Shown piece by piece: positions 8,068 to 16,512 of a stretch of DNA of 64,000 nt. Position numbers and translations under genes: made by a program. Each line of letters begins with the position of its first letter. Position 1 is the first letter of the stretch. The DNA is from Arthrobacter sp. QXT-31 (GTDB lineage: Bacteria; Actinomycetota; Actinomycetes; Actinomycetales; Micrococcaceae). The notes beneath the pieces are model-generated. The model did not search any database. It was given only the letters and a program-made list of their open reading frames with translations, and was not told the origin of the DNA. Location: assembly GCF_001969265.1 (NCBI RefSeq), contig NZ_CP019304.1, forward strand, positions 558,001 through 622,000. Direction: 5' to 3'.

Positions 8068-9186
8068 TTAGGCCGGAAGTGCGGCCTGCCTGGCCAGGAT
8101 GCTTTCCAGCGCCTCCAGGAAGGCTGTGGTTTCCGTCTCAGTGCCGGCGGTGACCCGCAGGTGGCCGGCGATGCCGACGTCCCGGACGAGCACCCCGGCA
8201 TCCAGCAGCTCCTGCCAGACCTCATGGGGCTTTTCCAGACCGCCGAAGAAGACGTAGTTGGAATCGGATGCCGCCGGCCGCAGCCCCATCCGCGTCAGCT
8301 CGGCGACAATCCGGTCGCGCTGGCGCTTGATGTCCTGCACATCCGCCATGAGCGCCTCCCGGTGCTGCAGCGCCGCGAGGGCGGTTGCCTGCGTGACGGC
8401 CGAGAGGTGATATGGCAGGCGCACCAGCCGGAGGGCGTCGGTCACCTCCGGCGCCGCGGCCATGTAGCCGAGGCGGGCACCGGCCAGGGCGAACGCCTTG
8501 CTCATGGTCCGGGAAACGATGAGCCGCTCCCGGCCCGGCAGCAGCGTCAGGGCGCTGGGCGTGCCGTCGTGCGCAAACTCGTGGTAGGCCTCGTCCACGA
8601 CCACGACAGCCTGGCTTTCCTCACCTGCCTCGTAAACGGCTTCGACCACATCCAGGCCCAGGCCGGTACCGGTCGGGTTGTTGGGTGAACACAGGAAGAC
8701 GATGTTGGGCTGGAGTTCGCGCACCTGGCTGGCGGCGGACTCGGCGCTGAGGCCGTAGTCATCGGCGCGCTTGCCGGCGATGTACGCGGTGTCCGTGCCG
8801 CTGGCGAGGAGCGGGTACATGGAGTACGTCGGGGGAAAGCTCAGCAGCGTGCGGCCGGGGCCGCCGAAGGCCTGAAGGATCTGCTGGAGGACCTCGTTGG
8901 AGCCGTTGGCTGCCCAGAGGTTGTCCGGGCTGAGTCCGTGGCCCAGGTACTCCGCCAAGGCTTCCCGAAGTTCCGTGAATTCGCGGTCGGGGTAGCGGTT
9001 GAGCCCGGCGGCGGCCTCGCTCACCGCCGCGGTGATGGCCGCCCGCACGTCGGCGGGCACGCCATGGGTGTTCTCGTTGACGTTGAGCAGGATCGGCACA
9101 TCCAGCTGCGGGGCGCCGTAAGGGCTCAGCCCCTTCAGGTTGGTCCGCAGGGGCAGTCGGTTCAGTCGCTCAAGCTGGTCAGTCAC
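8068..9186 (-). CDS. hisC: Histidinol-phosphate aminotransferase
   Basis: About 372 residues, a fold-type I PLP enzyme. It transfers an amino group from glutamate to imidazole acetol phosphate. PLP Lys230 sits in SRTMSKAFALAGARLGY; NPTGTG and VVVDEAYHEF are the other cofactor motifs. GTG 9186 is preferred to TTG 9189 because a TAAACT -10 box (9193-9198) lies 6 nt upstream, which suggests a leaderless mRNA starting at the GTG. This would be the head of the histidine operon. Confidence 0.93.
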   Translation of the reverse strand: MTDQLERLNRLPLRTNLKGLSPYGAPQLDVPILLNVNENTHGVPADVRAAITAAVSEAAAGLNRYPDREFTELREALAEYLGHGLSPDNLWAANGSNEVLQQILQAFGGPGRTLLSFPPTYSMYPLLASGTDTAYIAGKRADDYGLSAESAASQVRELQPNIVFLCSPNNPTGTGLGLDVVEAVYEAGEESQAVVVVDEAYHEFAHDGTPSALTLLPGRERLIVSRTMSKAFALAGARLGYMAAAPEVTDALRLVRLPYHLSAVTQATALAALQHREALMADVQDIKRQRDRIVAELTRMGLRPAASDSNYVFFGGLEKPHEVWQELLDAGVLVRDVGIAGHLRVTAGTETETTAFLEALESILARQAALPA

Positions 9187-9263
9187 CAAGACAGTTTAAG
9201 GAACCCGGAGGGCTGGCCGGAAACTGTGACGGCTGAGGCACCCCTGCCCCACTTCTGGCCGCC

Positions 9264-9749
9264 TTATTTCCGGGGCACGAACAGCTGCTGGCCTGGCATG
9301 ACCTTGCCTGCCTGGAGATCGTTGAGCCGGACGATGTCCGCGATGACATCCCGGGGATCACGGTCCGGATCCACCTTTCCGGCGATGGCCCAGAGGGACT
9401 CACCGGGCTGCACCGTGACCGAAACCGCCGGGGTGACGGTCAGCCCGCTGGCATTGTCCGCCGCCTTGGCCGGGGAGTTCAGGAGCCCTGCCAGGGAAAG
9501 AATGAGGGCGGCGAGCAGGACAAGCGGCAGGCCGATCAGGACAATGCGGCCGCGGCGCGTGAGCCGCAGGCGCGGCGGCTTGCCCGGGCGGGATGCGGCA
9601 CCGGACTTGGCCGGGACGGCGTGCTTACCACTGTCCCGGGAATCTGCGAACCGGGCTGCTGGTAAAACGGCGCTCGGTGAAACGGCGCGCGGTGAAGCTG
9701 CGTGCGTTGAACCGGCGTGCGGTGAAGCGACGTGTGTTGAAGCTGACAT
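9264..9749 (-). CDS. LysM protein next to lexA, likely SOS-induced cell-division inhibitor (YneA/Rv2719c-like)
   Basis: 161 residues from ATG 9749, with AGGAGGG about 8 nt upstream; the longer frame to 9836 has no such signal. Order: low-complexity Ser/His/Ala/Pro N-terminus made of five-residue repeats (1-30), basic stretch (60-68), one transmembrane helix (about 69-90), and one LysM domain (about 111-159, VQPGESLWAIAGK...GQQLFVP). It is therefore membrane-anchored with LysM outside, binding peptidoglycan. Single-TM LysM proteins divergent from lexA are known as SOS division inhibitors (YneA in Bacillus, Rv2719c in mycobacteria). LexA boxes upstream support the same role here. The function is inferred from architecture and place. 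Confidence 0.8.
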   Translation of the reverse strand: MSASTHVASPHAGSTHAASPRAVSPSAVLPAARFADSRDSGKHAVPAKSGAASRPGKPPRLRLTRRGRIVLIGLPLVLLAALILSLAGLLNSPAKAADNASGLTVTPAVSVTVQPGESLWAIAGKVDPDRDPRDVIADIVRLNDLQAGKVMPGQQLFVPRK

Positions 9750-9750
9750 G
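9661..9750 (-). repeat. Six tandem 15-nt repeats in the LysM gene
   Basis: Six imperfect 15-nt units (plus strand GGTGAAACGGCGCGC type) run from 9661 to 9750 without gaps. They encode five-residue units such as STHVA, SPHAG, STHAA, SPRAV at the cytoplasmic N-terminus and include the start codon. Because 15 is a multiple of 3, copy-number change would keep the frame. Confidence 0.85.
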
Positions 9751-9803
9751 GCGTGAGCCCTCCTGGACCAAGTTGTACTGCCTCGCGGTTGTACTGCCTC
9801 GCG

Positions 9804-9822
9804 TTCGAACAAACAGTTCGAA
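9804..9822. promoter_or_regulatory. Perfect palindrome upstream of LysM gene, possible LexA-related site
   Basis: TTCGAAC and GTTCGAA arms separated by 5 nt (AAACA). The half-sites equal LexA half-sites, but the spacer is 5 rather than 4, so it may be a weak or variant LexA site or an unrelated operator. It lies 55 nt before the LysM start. Confidence 0.45.
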
Positions 9823-9847
9823 CACCGGGCCGACAAGCGAGCCTAAC

Positions 9848-9863
9848 TAGAACACATGTTCGA
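9848..9863. promoter_or_regulatory. LexA box (SOS operator), LysM side
   Basis: TAGAACACATGTTCGA fits the actinobacterial consensus TCGAAC-N4-GTTCGA with intact GAAC/GTTC cores. It lies in the divergent LysM-lexA gap and is placed to control the LysM gene. Confidence 0.85.
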
Positions 9864-9915
9864 ACTTTGCTTTTCCTAGTTTTAGCACCTATCAACGAAT
9901 TAAGTCGAGACTCGC

Positions 9916-9931
9916 TAGAACAAATGTTTGA
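9916..9931. promoter_or_regulatory. LexA box (SOS operator), lexA side
   Basis: TAGAACAAATGTTTGA has GAAC-N4-GTTT, one change from consensus. It overlaps the -35 box of the lexA promoter, so bound LexA would block its own transcription. Confidence 0.8.
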
Positions 9932-9956
9932 AAAAGCTGTATGGCTGGCCTACGTT
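9928..9956 (+). promoter_or_regulatory. lexA promoter
   Basis: -35 TTGAAA (9928-9933) and -10 TACGTT (9951-9956) with a 17-nt spacer. The -35 box overlaps the end of the LexA box. This gives a leader of about 110 nt before lexA. Confidence 0.6.
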
Positions 9957-10074
9957 GGAAATCACAGAACAACCACATCTGCAGTTGATCAGCAGGGTCT
10001 GACATTTTTCAGGCCGGAAGTTCCCGGCCACTGCAGCTACCGCGGCCGGGAGGAACGGAAAGGCGTTGGCGAAC

Positions 10075-10833
10075 ATGGCAGCACAGGCCTCTGACGGCAA
10101 GGCTCCCCAGCGCAGCCCGCGGTCTCAGCGGACCCCTAAGGGACTCACAGTCCGGCAGAAAAAGATTCTGGAAACCATCCAGCGGTCAGTGAACGAGAAC
10201 GGCTACCCGCCGTCGATGCGTGAAATCGGCGACACCGTCGGCCTTGCGAGCCTGTCCAGCGTCACCCACCAGCTCTCCCAGCTGGAGAAGCTCGGCTACC
10301 TGCGGCGTGACCCCAAACGGCCCCGCGCCATGGAAGTCCTGATGCCGCTGACCCTGGATGCGGGGGCAGCAAAGCCCGGCGGCGCGGACAAGGCCTCCGC
10401 CCTGAGTCCGGCAGGCACAGCCGCAGGCGCAACGGTGACAGAACTGCCCAGCGCCATGGACACGGCCATGGTGCCGTTGGTCGGCCGGATCGCCGCCGGC
10501 GGTCCCATCCTCGCGGACCAGATGGTGGAGGACCTGATGCCGCTGCCCCGCCAGCTGGTGGGACACGGCGAACTGTTCATGCTCAGGGTCGCGGGCGATT
10601 CCATGGTGGACGCCGCCATCTGCGACGGGGACTGGGTTGTGGTCCGCAGGCAAAGCGACGCCGTCAACGGTGACATCGTCGCCGCGCTGCTCGACGATGA
10701 AGCCACGGTCAAGACCTTCCGGCAGCGCGACGGCCACACCTGGCTGCTCCCGCAGAACACCCAGTACGAGCCCATCCTGGGCGACCACGCTGTGGTCATG
10801 GGCAAGGTGGTTTCCGTACTCCGCTCGCTGTAG
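10075..10833 (+). CDS. lexA: LexA repressor, SOS regulator
   Basis: 252 residues from ATG 10075; TTG 10066 is an alternative three codons upstream. GGAAAGG lies about 11 nt before the ATG. The N-terminal winged HTH (about 24-90; [20 protein letters not shown] is the recognition region) binds SOS boxes. The linker is Ala/Gly-rich. The C-terminal S24 domain has the self-cleavage bond Ala141-Gly142 (RIAAGGP), Ser176 (GDSMVD) and Lys213 (ATVKTF), so RecA-stimulated autoproteolysis should work. It represses itself, the LysM gene, recA and probably the gene at 30561-31028, judging from LexA boxes. Confidence 0.97.
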   Translation: MAAQASDGKAPQRSPRSQRTPKGLTVRQKKILETIQRSVNENGYPPSMREIGDTVGLASLSSVTHQLSQLEKLGYLRRDPKRPRAMEVLMPLTLDAGAAKPGGADKASALSPAGTAAGATVTELPSAMDTAMVPLVGRIAAGGPILADQMVEDLMPLPRQLVGHGELFMLRVAGDSMVDAAICDGDWVVVRRQSDAVNGDIVAALLDDEATVKTFRQRDGHTWLLPQNTQYEPILGDHAVVMGKVVSVLRSL

Positions 10834-10878
10834 CACCGGTCGCAGTAGCCCACGTAAGCTGCGGCAAGAACTCCATTG

Positions 10879-10906
10879 GCCCCGGGCAGCATCAGCAGCC
10901 CGGGGC
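10879..10906. terminator. Hairpin between convergent lexA and dinG-like gene
   Basis: Nine-bp GC-only stem GCCCCGGGC/GCCCGGGGC with a 10-nt loop. No run of T follows on the plus strand, so its strength is uncertain, but the position 45 nt after lexA and 5 nt after the helicase stop suits a shared terminator. Confidence 0.55.
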
Positions 10907-10910
10907 TTCG

Positions 10911-12977
10911 CTATGCCTGCGCGCCGGCCAGCCGTTCCAGTGCGGCGACTGCGGTCTTCCGGTCCGTCGTGGGCCAGAACGGCGGCAGCGCGGCGCGCAG
11001 GAATCCGCCATAGCGTTCCGTGGACAGCCGGGAATCCAGCACCGCAACCACCCCCTTGTCATTCGTGGACCGGATGAGCCGTCCCGCCCCCTGGGCAAGC
11101 CTGATGGCCGCGTGCGTGGCCGATACCGACATAAAGCCGTTGCCGCCGGCCTGGGCGACGGCCCGGGACCGCGCGGTCATCAGCGGATCGTCCGGCCGCG
11201 GGAAGGGAATCCTGTCGATCACCACCAGGCGGCACGATCCGCCCGGCACGTCGACGCCCTGCCACAGTGACATCGTGCCGAACAGGCAGGTGTCCGGTTC
11301 GTCGGCGAACTGCTTCACCAGCGCCGTCATGGTGGATTCGCCCTGGCAGAGAATGCTCACATCCAGCCGCATGCGCAGGGCATCTGCCGCTTCCTCCGCG
11401 GCGCGCCGGGAGGAGAACAGACAGAGTGCTCCCCCGCCGGACGCGCGAATCAGTGACTCGAGCTCGTCGAGCGCCTCTGGCGACGTGCCGCGGCCGGGCT
11501 TCGGCAGGTGGCCTGCCACGTACAGGATGCCCTGCCGGGGATAGTCGAAGGGCGAACCCACGTCGACGCCGGTCCAGCTGGGCGCGCCGTCGCCCACCAG
11601 GCCCAGGCCGCCTGCGGCGGGTTCGAAGGCGGAGCCGATGGCGAGCGTGGCCGATGTGAGCACGACAGTATGCCCGGCGAACAGGCCTTCCCGGAGCCGG
11701 CCGGCCACGCTCAGCGGCGCGATATTGATCAGTGCCGGGGCGGTCTCGTTGGGCGCCGAGTATCCCTGCTGGGGGTCAAACGTGCTGTTCCGTGAGAACC
11801 AGACCACCTCGCGGTTTTCCCGCGCGGCGATGAGCCGTTCACACAGCTCCAAAATCACCAGCAGGCGGGACCGCGCAAGCTGCCGCCCGCCGTCGGCCGT
11901 TGTGTTGCTGTCCCCCTTGGAATCAGACAGCGCCGCACGGCAGGCCTCACGAAGCTGGTCCACACAGTCCAGCTGTTCATCGTTCAGGCCGTTCGGCAGG
12001 AGGCCGCCCGGCACTCCGGCAAGCGCCACCTCGAGGTTGGCGGCCGCCGAGTTGAGGGCGTCAACGGTAATTCCCGTGTGCTTGCGGGCACCGGACGCCG
12101 CGGCATGGACCATTGCCACTGACAGCTGCCCCGATACCGCGCCCGTCACCCGGTCCTGGAGTTCGTGGGCCTCGTCCACCACCACGACATCGTATTCGGG
12201 CAGCACAGCCAGCCCTTCGAAGGCGCTGACCGCCAGCATGGCGTGGTTGGTCACCACGACGTCGGCTTCCGCGGCGTTGTGGCGGGCAAGTTCGCTGAAG
12301 CACTCTTCGGCGAGCGGGCATTTCTGCGAGCCGAGGCATTCCATGGACGTGACGGACACCTGCCGCCAGGCCCTGTCGGTCACGCCGGGAAGCAGCTCGT
12401 CACGGTCGCCGGTGGTGGTCTGTTCGGCCCATTCGCGGAGCCGGACCACCTCCTTGCCGAGCTGTGATGAAGGGCCGCCCACCGCCGCGGCGAAATGCGG
12501 GACGCTGGTGTCCTCGCCCAGGGAGAAGAGCTGGCCCTCCGAGGGTTCCTCGCTGGGAAAGCCGCCCTCCAGCTTGTGCCGGCAGACGTAGTTGGCACGG
12601 CCCTTGACCAGCGCCACCTTTACGGGCCGGTCGAGTGCCGGTTTGAGGCTTTCCAGCAGACGGGGAAGGTCCCGGCCCACGATCTGGGTCTGCAGGGCCA
12701 GGGTAGCGGTGGACACGAGCGCCGGCTTGTCGCTCTCCAGCGAGTGGGCGATGAGCGGGATCAGGTAGGCCAGCGACTTGCCGGTACCCGTGCCGGCCTG
12801 GACCAGCAGGTGGTCACCCGTTTCGATTGCGCGAGCCACCTGCCGGGCCATCTCATGCTGGCCGGTGCGGCTTTGGCCGCCCATGCCTGCCACGGCACGG
12901 TCAAGCAGCTCGACCACGCGCTGCTCGCCGGCCGTGGCATCCGCTGGGGCTGCCGCACCCGCCGCCCCGTCAGTCAT
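10911..12977 (-). CDS. DinG-type ATP-dependent DNA helicase (XPD-like, Fe-S)
   Basis: 688 residues, if ATG 12977 is used; this start overlaps the hflX stop (ATGACTGA), implying coupled translation. Motifs: Walker A AGTGTGKS (about 65-72), DEAH box VVVDEAHEL, helicase C-terminal motifs MSLWQGVDVPG and QGAGRLIRS. Four cysteines between Walker A and DEAH (VCRHK; ECLGSQKCPLAEEC) match the 4Fe-4S site of XPD/DinG helicases. These enzymes unwind 5'-3', acting on R-loops, G-quadruplexes and repair intermediates. It is convergent with lexA, but no LexA box lies in front of the hflX-helicase pair. Confidence 0.92.
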   Translation of the reverse strand: MTDGAAGAAAPADATAGEQRVVELLDRAVAGMGGQSRTGQHEMARQVARAIETGDHLLVQAGTGTGKSLAYLIPLIAHSLESDKPALVSTATLALQTQIVGRDLPRLLESLKPALDRPVKVALVKGRANYVCRHKLEGGFPSEEPSEGQLFSLGEDTSVPHFAAAVGGPSSQLGKEVVRLREWAEQTTTGDRDELLPGVTDRAWRQVSVTSMECLGSQKCPLAEECFSELARHNAAEADVVVTNHAMLAVSAFEGLAVLPEYDVVVVDEAHELQDRVTGAVSGQLSVAMVHAAASGARKHTGITVDALNSAAANLEVALAGVPGGLLPNGLNDEQLDCVDQLREACRAALSDSKGDSNTTADGGRQLARSRLLVILELCERLIAARENREVVWFSRNSTFDPQQGYSAPNETAPALINIAPLSVAGRLREGLFAGHTVVLTSATLAIGSAFEPAAGGLGLVGDGAPSWTGVDVGSPFDYPRQGILYVAGHLPKPGRGTSPEALDELESLIRASGGGALCLFSSRRAAEEAADALRMRLDVSILCQGESTMTALVKQFADEPDTCLFGTMSLWQGVDVPGGSCRLVVIDRIPFPRPDDPLMTARSRAVAQAGGNGFMSVSATHAAIRLAQGAGRLIRSTNDKGVVAVLDSRLSTERYGGFLRAALPPFWPTTDRKTAVAALERLAGAQA

Positions 12978-14547
12978 CGGTGCTGAAGGATTCCAGTTCA
13001 GCCGCAAGGCCTTCCCGGACCATGACCACAGCGCGCGTGCCGCCCTCCTCGTGATCCATGCTCAGGATCTCCGCGTCGGAGTCGTGCAGCTTGCTGATCA
13101 GATCGCCGCGGTGGTACGGGACGAGGAGCTGCATCTTGACGTTCGGCCGCGGGATGGAGTCGCTGATCGCCTTGAGCAGCTCGGAGATCCCCTCGCCGGT
13201 ACGTGCCGAAACCACGACGTGCCGCGGTTCGCGCTGCTTGAGCCGCTCCACCACGAAGGGGTCGGCGGCGTCGGCCTTGTTCAGGACGATGATCTCGGGC
13301 ACCTTGCGGGCATCCACCTCGGCGAACACCGAGCGCACGGCCGCGATCTGGCCCTCCGGGTCCGGGTGGGACACGTCCACGACGTGCAGGATCAGGTCCG
13401 CATCCGCAACTTCCTCGAGGGTGGAGCGGAAGGCCTCCACCAGCTGGGTGGGAAGGGAGCGGACGAAGCCCACGGTGTCGGCAAGCGTGTAGCCCACGCC
13501 GTCAGCCGTCTCGGCCTTGCGGACGGTGGGGTCGAGGGTGGCGAACAGGGCGTTCTCCACCAGGACACCGGCGTCGGTCAGGCGGTTCAGCAACGAGGAC
13601 TTGCCGGCGTTGGTGTATCCGGCGATGGCCACCGAGGGCACCTCATTACGACGGCGGTTGGCCCGTTTGGTCTCCCGTGCCGGCTTCATCGCGGCGATCT
13701 CGCGCCGCAGCTTGGCCATCCGGGTGCGGATCCTGCGGCGGTCCAGTTCGATCTTGGTTTCACCGGGACCACGGGAGCCCATGCCGGCGCCTGCGCCGCC
13801 CACCTGGCCACCGGCCTGGCGGGACATGGATTCACCCCAGCCGCGCAGGCGCGGGAGCAGGTATTCGAGCTGTGCCAGCTCCACCTGGGCCTTGCCTTCG
13901 CGGCTCTTGGCGTGCTGGGCGAAGATGTCGAGGATGAGCGCCGTGCGGTCGATGACCTTCACCTTGACGATGTCTTCAAGGCCACGCCGCTGGGACGGGG
14001 CGAGTTCGGCGTCCACCACCACGGTGTCGGCGCCGGTGGACATAACGACGTCCTTGAGCTCCAGGGCCTTGCCCGCCCCGAGGAATGTTCCAGGGTCCGG
14101 CTTGGCGCGCCGCTGGACGAGTCCGTCGAGGACTTCCGAGCCGGCTGTTTCCGCCAGCGCGGCGAGTTCACGCAGCGAGTTTTCGGCGTCGGCGAGCGTG
14201 CCTTCGGTCCAGAGTCCGGCGAGGACTACGCGCTCCAGGCGCAACTGCCGGTATTCGACTTCGGTGACGTCTTCAAGTTCGGTGGAAAGCCCGGCCGTGC
14301 GGCGCAGTGCCCGGCGTTCCTCGAGATCCTGCTGGTCGCCGTCGAACGCGCTGTGCTCTTCGGAGAGCTGCGAGATGGCCTGCGCCTTGCCCAGGACGCC
14401 CTGGCTGTCCGTGCGGCTGCCATTGGCAGGCGCGGCATTCTTCGCCGGGATGTCCTTGGCGAGGATCCGGTCGATAACAGCCTGGATTTCCTCAGGACTC
14501 ATGTCCTGGGCGGCCGGGTCGGATCCTGGGTTTTGCTGATTCGTCAT
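12970..14547 (-). CDS. hflX: GTPase HflX, ribosome-associated
   Basis: 525 residues from ATG 14547, preceded by AAAGGAG 5 nt away. A second in-frame ATG at 14637 also has AGGAG before it, so a longer 555-residue form is possible. The N-terminal HflX domain (about 110-280, with the Gly-rich QAGGQVGGAGAGMGSRGPGE loop) precedes the G domain: G1 GYTNAGKSS, G3 DTVGF, G4 NKAD. HflX splits stalled 70S ribosomes during stress. It forms an operon with the downstream helicase. A long leader with hairpins precedes it. Confidence 0.93.
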   Translation of the reverse strand: MTNQQNPGSDPAAQDMSPEEIQAVIDRILAKDIPAKNAAPANGSRTDSQGVLGKAQAISQLSEEHSAFDGDQQDLEERRALRRTAGLSTELEDVTEVEYRQLRLERVVLAGLWTEGTLADAENSLRELAALAETAGSEVLDGLVQRRAKPDPGTFLGAGKALELKDVVMSTGADTVVVDAELAPSQRRGLEDIVKVKVIDRTALILDIFAQHAKSREGKAQVELAQLEYLLPRLRGWGESMSRQAGGQVGGAGAGMGSRGPGETKIELDRRRIRTRMAKLRREIAAMKPARETKRANRRRNEVPSVAIAGYTNAGKSSLLNRLTDAGVLVENALFATLDPTVRKAETADGVGYTLADTVGFVRSLPTQLVEAFRSTLEEVADADLILHVVDVSHPDPEGQIAAVRSVFAEVDARKVPEIIVLNKADAADPFVVERLKQREPRHVVVSARTGEGISELLKAISDSIPRPNVKMQLLVPYHRGDLISKLHDSDAEILSMDHEEGGTRAVVMVREGLAAELESFSTDD

Positions 14548-14887
14548 GTTCTCCTTTGAAGGTTCTGCATCTTCAGAATAGTGCTGATTGCCGCCCTTGG
14601 CTGCGGTATTCGCGCTGGGCTGACTGCGAGGGGTCATGGAGGTGCTCCTGACATGCCGGCAGCGGAAGACGCTGGACGGCGGGAAGTGGACTGATCGAGT
14701 GCTGTGTGGGCTGCGCTGGGCCGTTTGAAGCTGAGCTGTTTCAGCTGAGCTTCTTTAGGCTGCGCCATGGCGGAAGGTGGTACACCTGCATCGCGCGAGT
14801 GGGACGCCCCGGGCCGGTACCGGCGGCTGAAAGCCGCGGGCAAAGAAAGCCGGCTACTCAAAAATCAGGAACATGCCCTCTAGGATA
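14548..14887 (-). promoter_or_regulatory. hflX promoter and structured leader with a possible six-codon leader peptide
   Basis: A TATCCT -10 box on the minus strand (14882-14887) lies 7 nt before an ATG at 14874 that opens the short ORF MFLIFE and stop. The transcript would then run about 330 nt before the strong hflX ribosome site. Two hairpins lie within it: GCGGC/GCCGC near 14820-14836, and a 12-bp nearly perfect inverted repeat with a TTT loop (14727-14738 with 14742-14753). A 44-codon ORF beginning MAQPKEAQLK spans the second hairpin and ends overlapping the ATG at 14637. A role in stress or translation-sensing control is possible but unproven. Confidence 0.4.
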
Positions 14888-14960
14888 GCAGAACACCGTT
14901 ATCGCTTTTCGCATCCGCCCGGTTTCCCATCAGGCGGGCAGCCCACTAATCTGGCCAGTT

Positions 14961-15575
14961 ATGGAGTCTGCCCATTATTTCAGCGCCTCACCTGCGGGGC
15001 CATTCACCCGCAAGCCCCTCACAGTGGAACTGGCCGGTGAAACGCGGAAGCTGCAGACCTCATCGGGCATCTTCAGCCCCGACGGCATCGACAAGGGAAC
15101 GGCCATCCTCCTGGCCGAGGTTCCCCCTCCCGCACCCCAGGGGAACCTGCTCGACATCGGTTGCGGCTGGGGACCCATCGCCCTGACCATGGCGCTGCGC
15201 GCCCCGCACGCGCACGTCTACGCGGTCGACGTCAACGAGCGGTGCATCGCCCTTACCAACGGGAATGCGGAGCTGCTGGGGCTAGGCAACGTCACGGCCA
15301 GCACGCCGGACGAAGTGGACCCCGAGATTCGTTTCGACACCATCTGGTCCAACCCGCCGATCCGGATCGGCAAGGATGAACTCCACACCCTGCTGCTGCT
15401 GTGGCTGCCGAGGCTGGCGCCGGGCGGTTCTGCATGGCTGGTGGTGCAGAAGAACCTGGGCTCGGATTCACTTCAGCGCTGGCTGGCCGAGGTGCTGGAT
15501 GATTCCTTCACGGTGACCCGGGAAAGCACATCCAAGTCGTTCAGGATCCTGCGGGTCAGGAAAGCGTCCCGGTAG
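14961..15575 (+). CDS. Class I SAM-dependent methyltransferase, RsmC-like
   Basis: 204 residues. SAM-binding motif I LLDIGCGWGPIALTMAL (about 60-76) is followed by the acidic residue in YAVDVNERC and the catalytic NPPIRIGK motif (about 131-138), typical of enzymes that methylate an exocyclic amino group of a base, such as RsmC/RsmD. Its length equals the C-terminal half of E. coli RsmC, as is usual in Actinobacteria. A TAATCT -10 box (14947-14952) lies 8 nt before the ATG, so the mRNA is probably leaderless. The last 20 nt overlap dapF on the other strand. Confidence 0.88.
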   Translation: MESAHYFSASPAGPFTRKPLTVELAGETRKLQTSSGIFSPDGIDKGTAILLAEVPPPAPQGNLLDIGCGWGPIALTMALRAPHAHVYAVDVNERCIALTNGNAELLGLGNVTASTPDEVDPEIRFDTIWSNPPIRIGKDELHTLLLLWLPRLAPGGSAWLVVQKNLGSDSLQRWLAEVLDDSFTVTRESTSKSFRILRVRKASR

Positions 15576-16512
15576 CAACGATCGTTGCCGGGCCGCTGAG
15601 TTCAACGTGCTCGCGGCCGCCGGCAACGGTGAAGAACTTCACGCCCACGACGCCGCCCGGAACCTTTACCTGCCAGGCGTCCGGGGCGCCTTGCCCGGCC
15701 CAATGGCGGATGGCCACCGCCGCCGCACATGCGCCGGTGCCGCAGGACTGCGTTTCACCGACGCCGCGTTCGTGGACGCGCATGGTTACGGTGCCCACAC
15801 CGTCGTGCACCAGAGGCTCCGCCGGAACAACGAACTCGACGTTGGTGCCATTGGCCGGGGTCGGGTCGACGTGCGGGGCGGTGAAGAGCTGGGTGTCCTG
15901 GAGTTCGGACAGCTCGGCCAGGGCGACGACGGTGTGGGGGTTACCCATGCTGACCGACAGCGCCGGCCGTGGCACCTCAAGGCCGTCGGCGGTGACCAGC
16001 GAGTCCATGGCGCGGGCCGCTGCTTCGTCCGGGAAGATGAACTCCCAGGGGCCCATGTCGACGGCGTAGCCGTCACCTGCGCGGACAATGGTCTTGACCC
16101 CGCCGCGGGTGCCGATGGTCAGCGAACCGCCGGCAGGCAGTTCCGCCAGGCCTTCGGCCAGGAGGAAGTGGACAAACACCCGCACGCCGTTGCCGCACAT
16201 TTCGGACAGCGAACCGTCACCGTTGCGGTAGTCCATGAACCATTCGGCGTCGGGGTTCCCGGCAAGCAGCTGACGGCCCTCGTCCAGGAGCCGGGACGGG
16301 ACGGCGCGGATCAGGCCGTCCCCGCCGATGCCGCGGTGGCGGTCACACAGCTGGGCCACCTGCTCCGCAGAGATGGCGTGCACGCCTTCCGGGTCAGCGA
16401 CCAGGACGAAGTCGTTGCCAGTGCCATGGCCCTTGGAGAACCGCAGTCCGCTCAGTGTCGAACCCCCGGTGGTGGCGGCGGGCCGGACTGTTTCTGCAAG
16501 GGTCTCATTCAT
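15556..16512 (-). CDS. dapF: Diaminopimelate epimerase
   Basis: 318 residues. It converts LL-DAP to meso-DAP for lysine and peptidoglycan. The two catalytic cysteines are present: Cys106 (SEMCGNGVRVF) and Cys257 (TQSCGTGACAAA). The fold is a pseudo-symmetric two-domain barrel. The ATG overlaps the stop of the upstream EamA gene as ATGA, so they are co-translated. dapA and dapB are elsewhere in the window. Confidence 0.96.
   Translation of the reverse strand: MNETLAETVRPAATTGGSTLSGLRFSKGHGTGNDFVLVADPEGVHAISAEQVAQLCDRHRGIGGDGLIRAVPSRLLDEGRQLLAGNPDAEWFMDYRNGDGSLSEMCGNGVRVFVHFLLAEGLAELPAGGSLTIGTRGGVKTIVRAGDGYAVDMGPWEFIFPDEAAARAMDSLVTADGLEVPRPALSVSMGNPHTVVALAELSELQDTQLFTAPHVDPTPANGTNVEFVVPAEPLVHDGVGTVTMRVHERGVGETQSCGTGACAAAVAIRHWAGQGAPDAWQVKVPGGVVGVKFFTVAGGREHVELSGPATIVATGTLS

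Noticed and set aside
12778..14559. A 593-codon plus-strand frame opposite hflX and the helicase
   Set aside because: Shadow frame: both minus-strand genes have complete motifs and this one has none.
14634..14861. 75-codon minus-strand frame before hflX
   Set aside because: No SD before its first start and no family; the inner MAQPKEAQLK start is kept only as a leader-ORF possibility in the findings.
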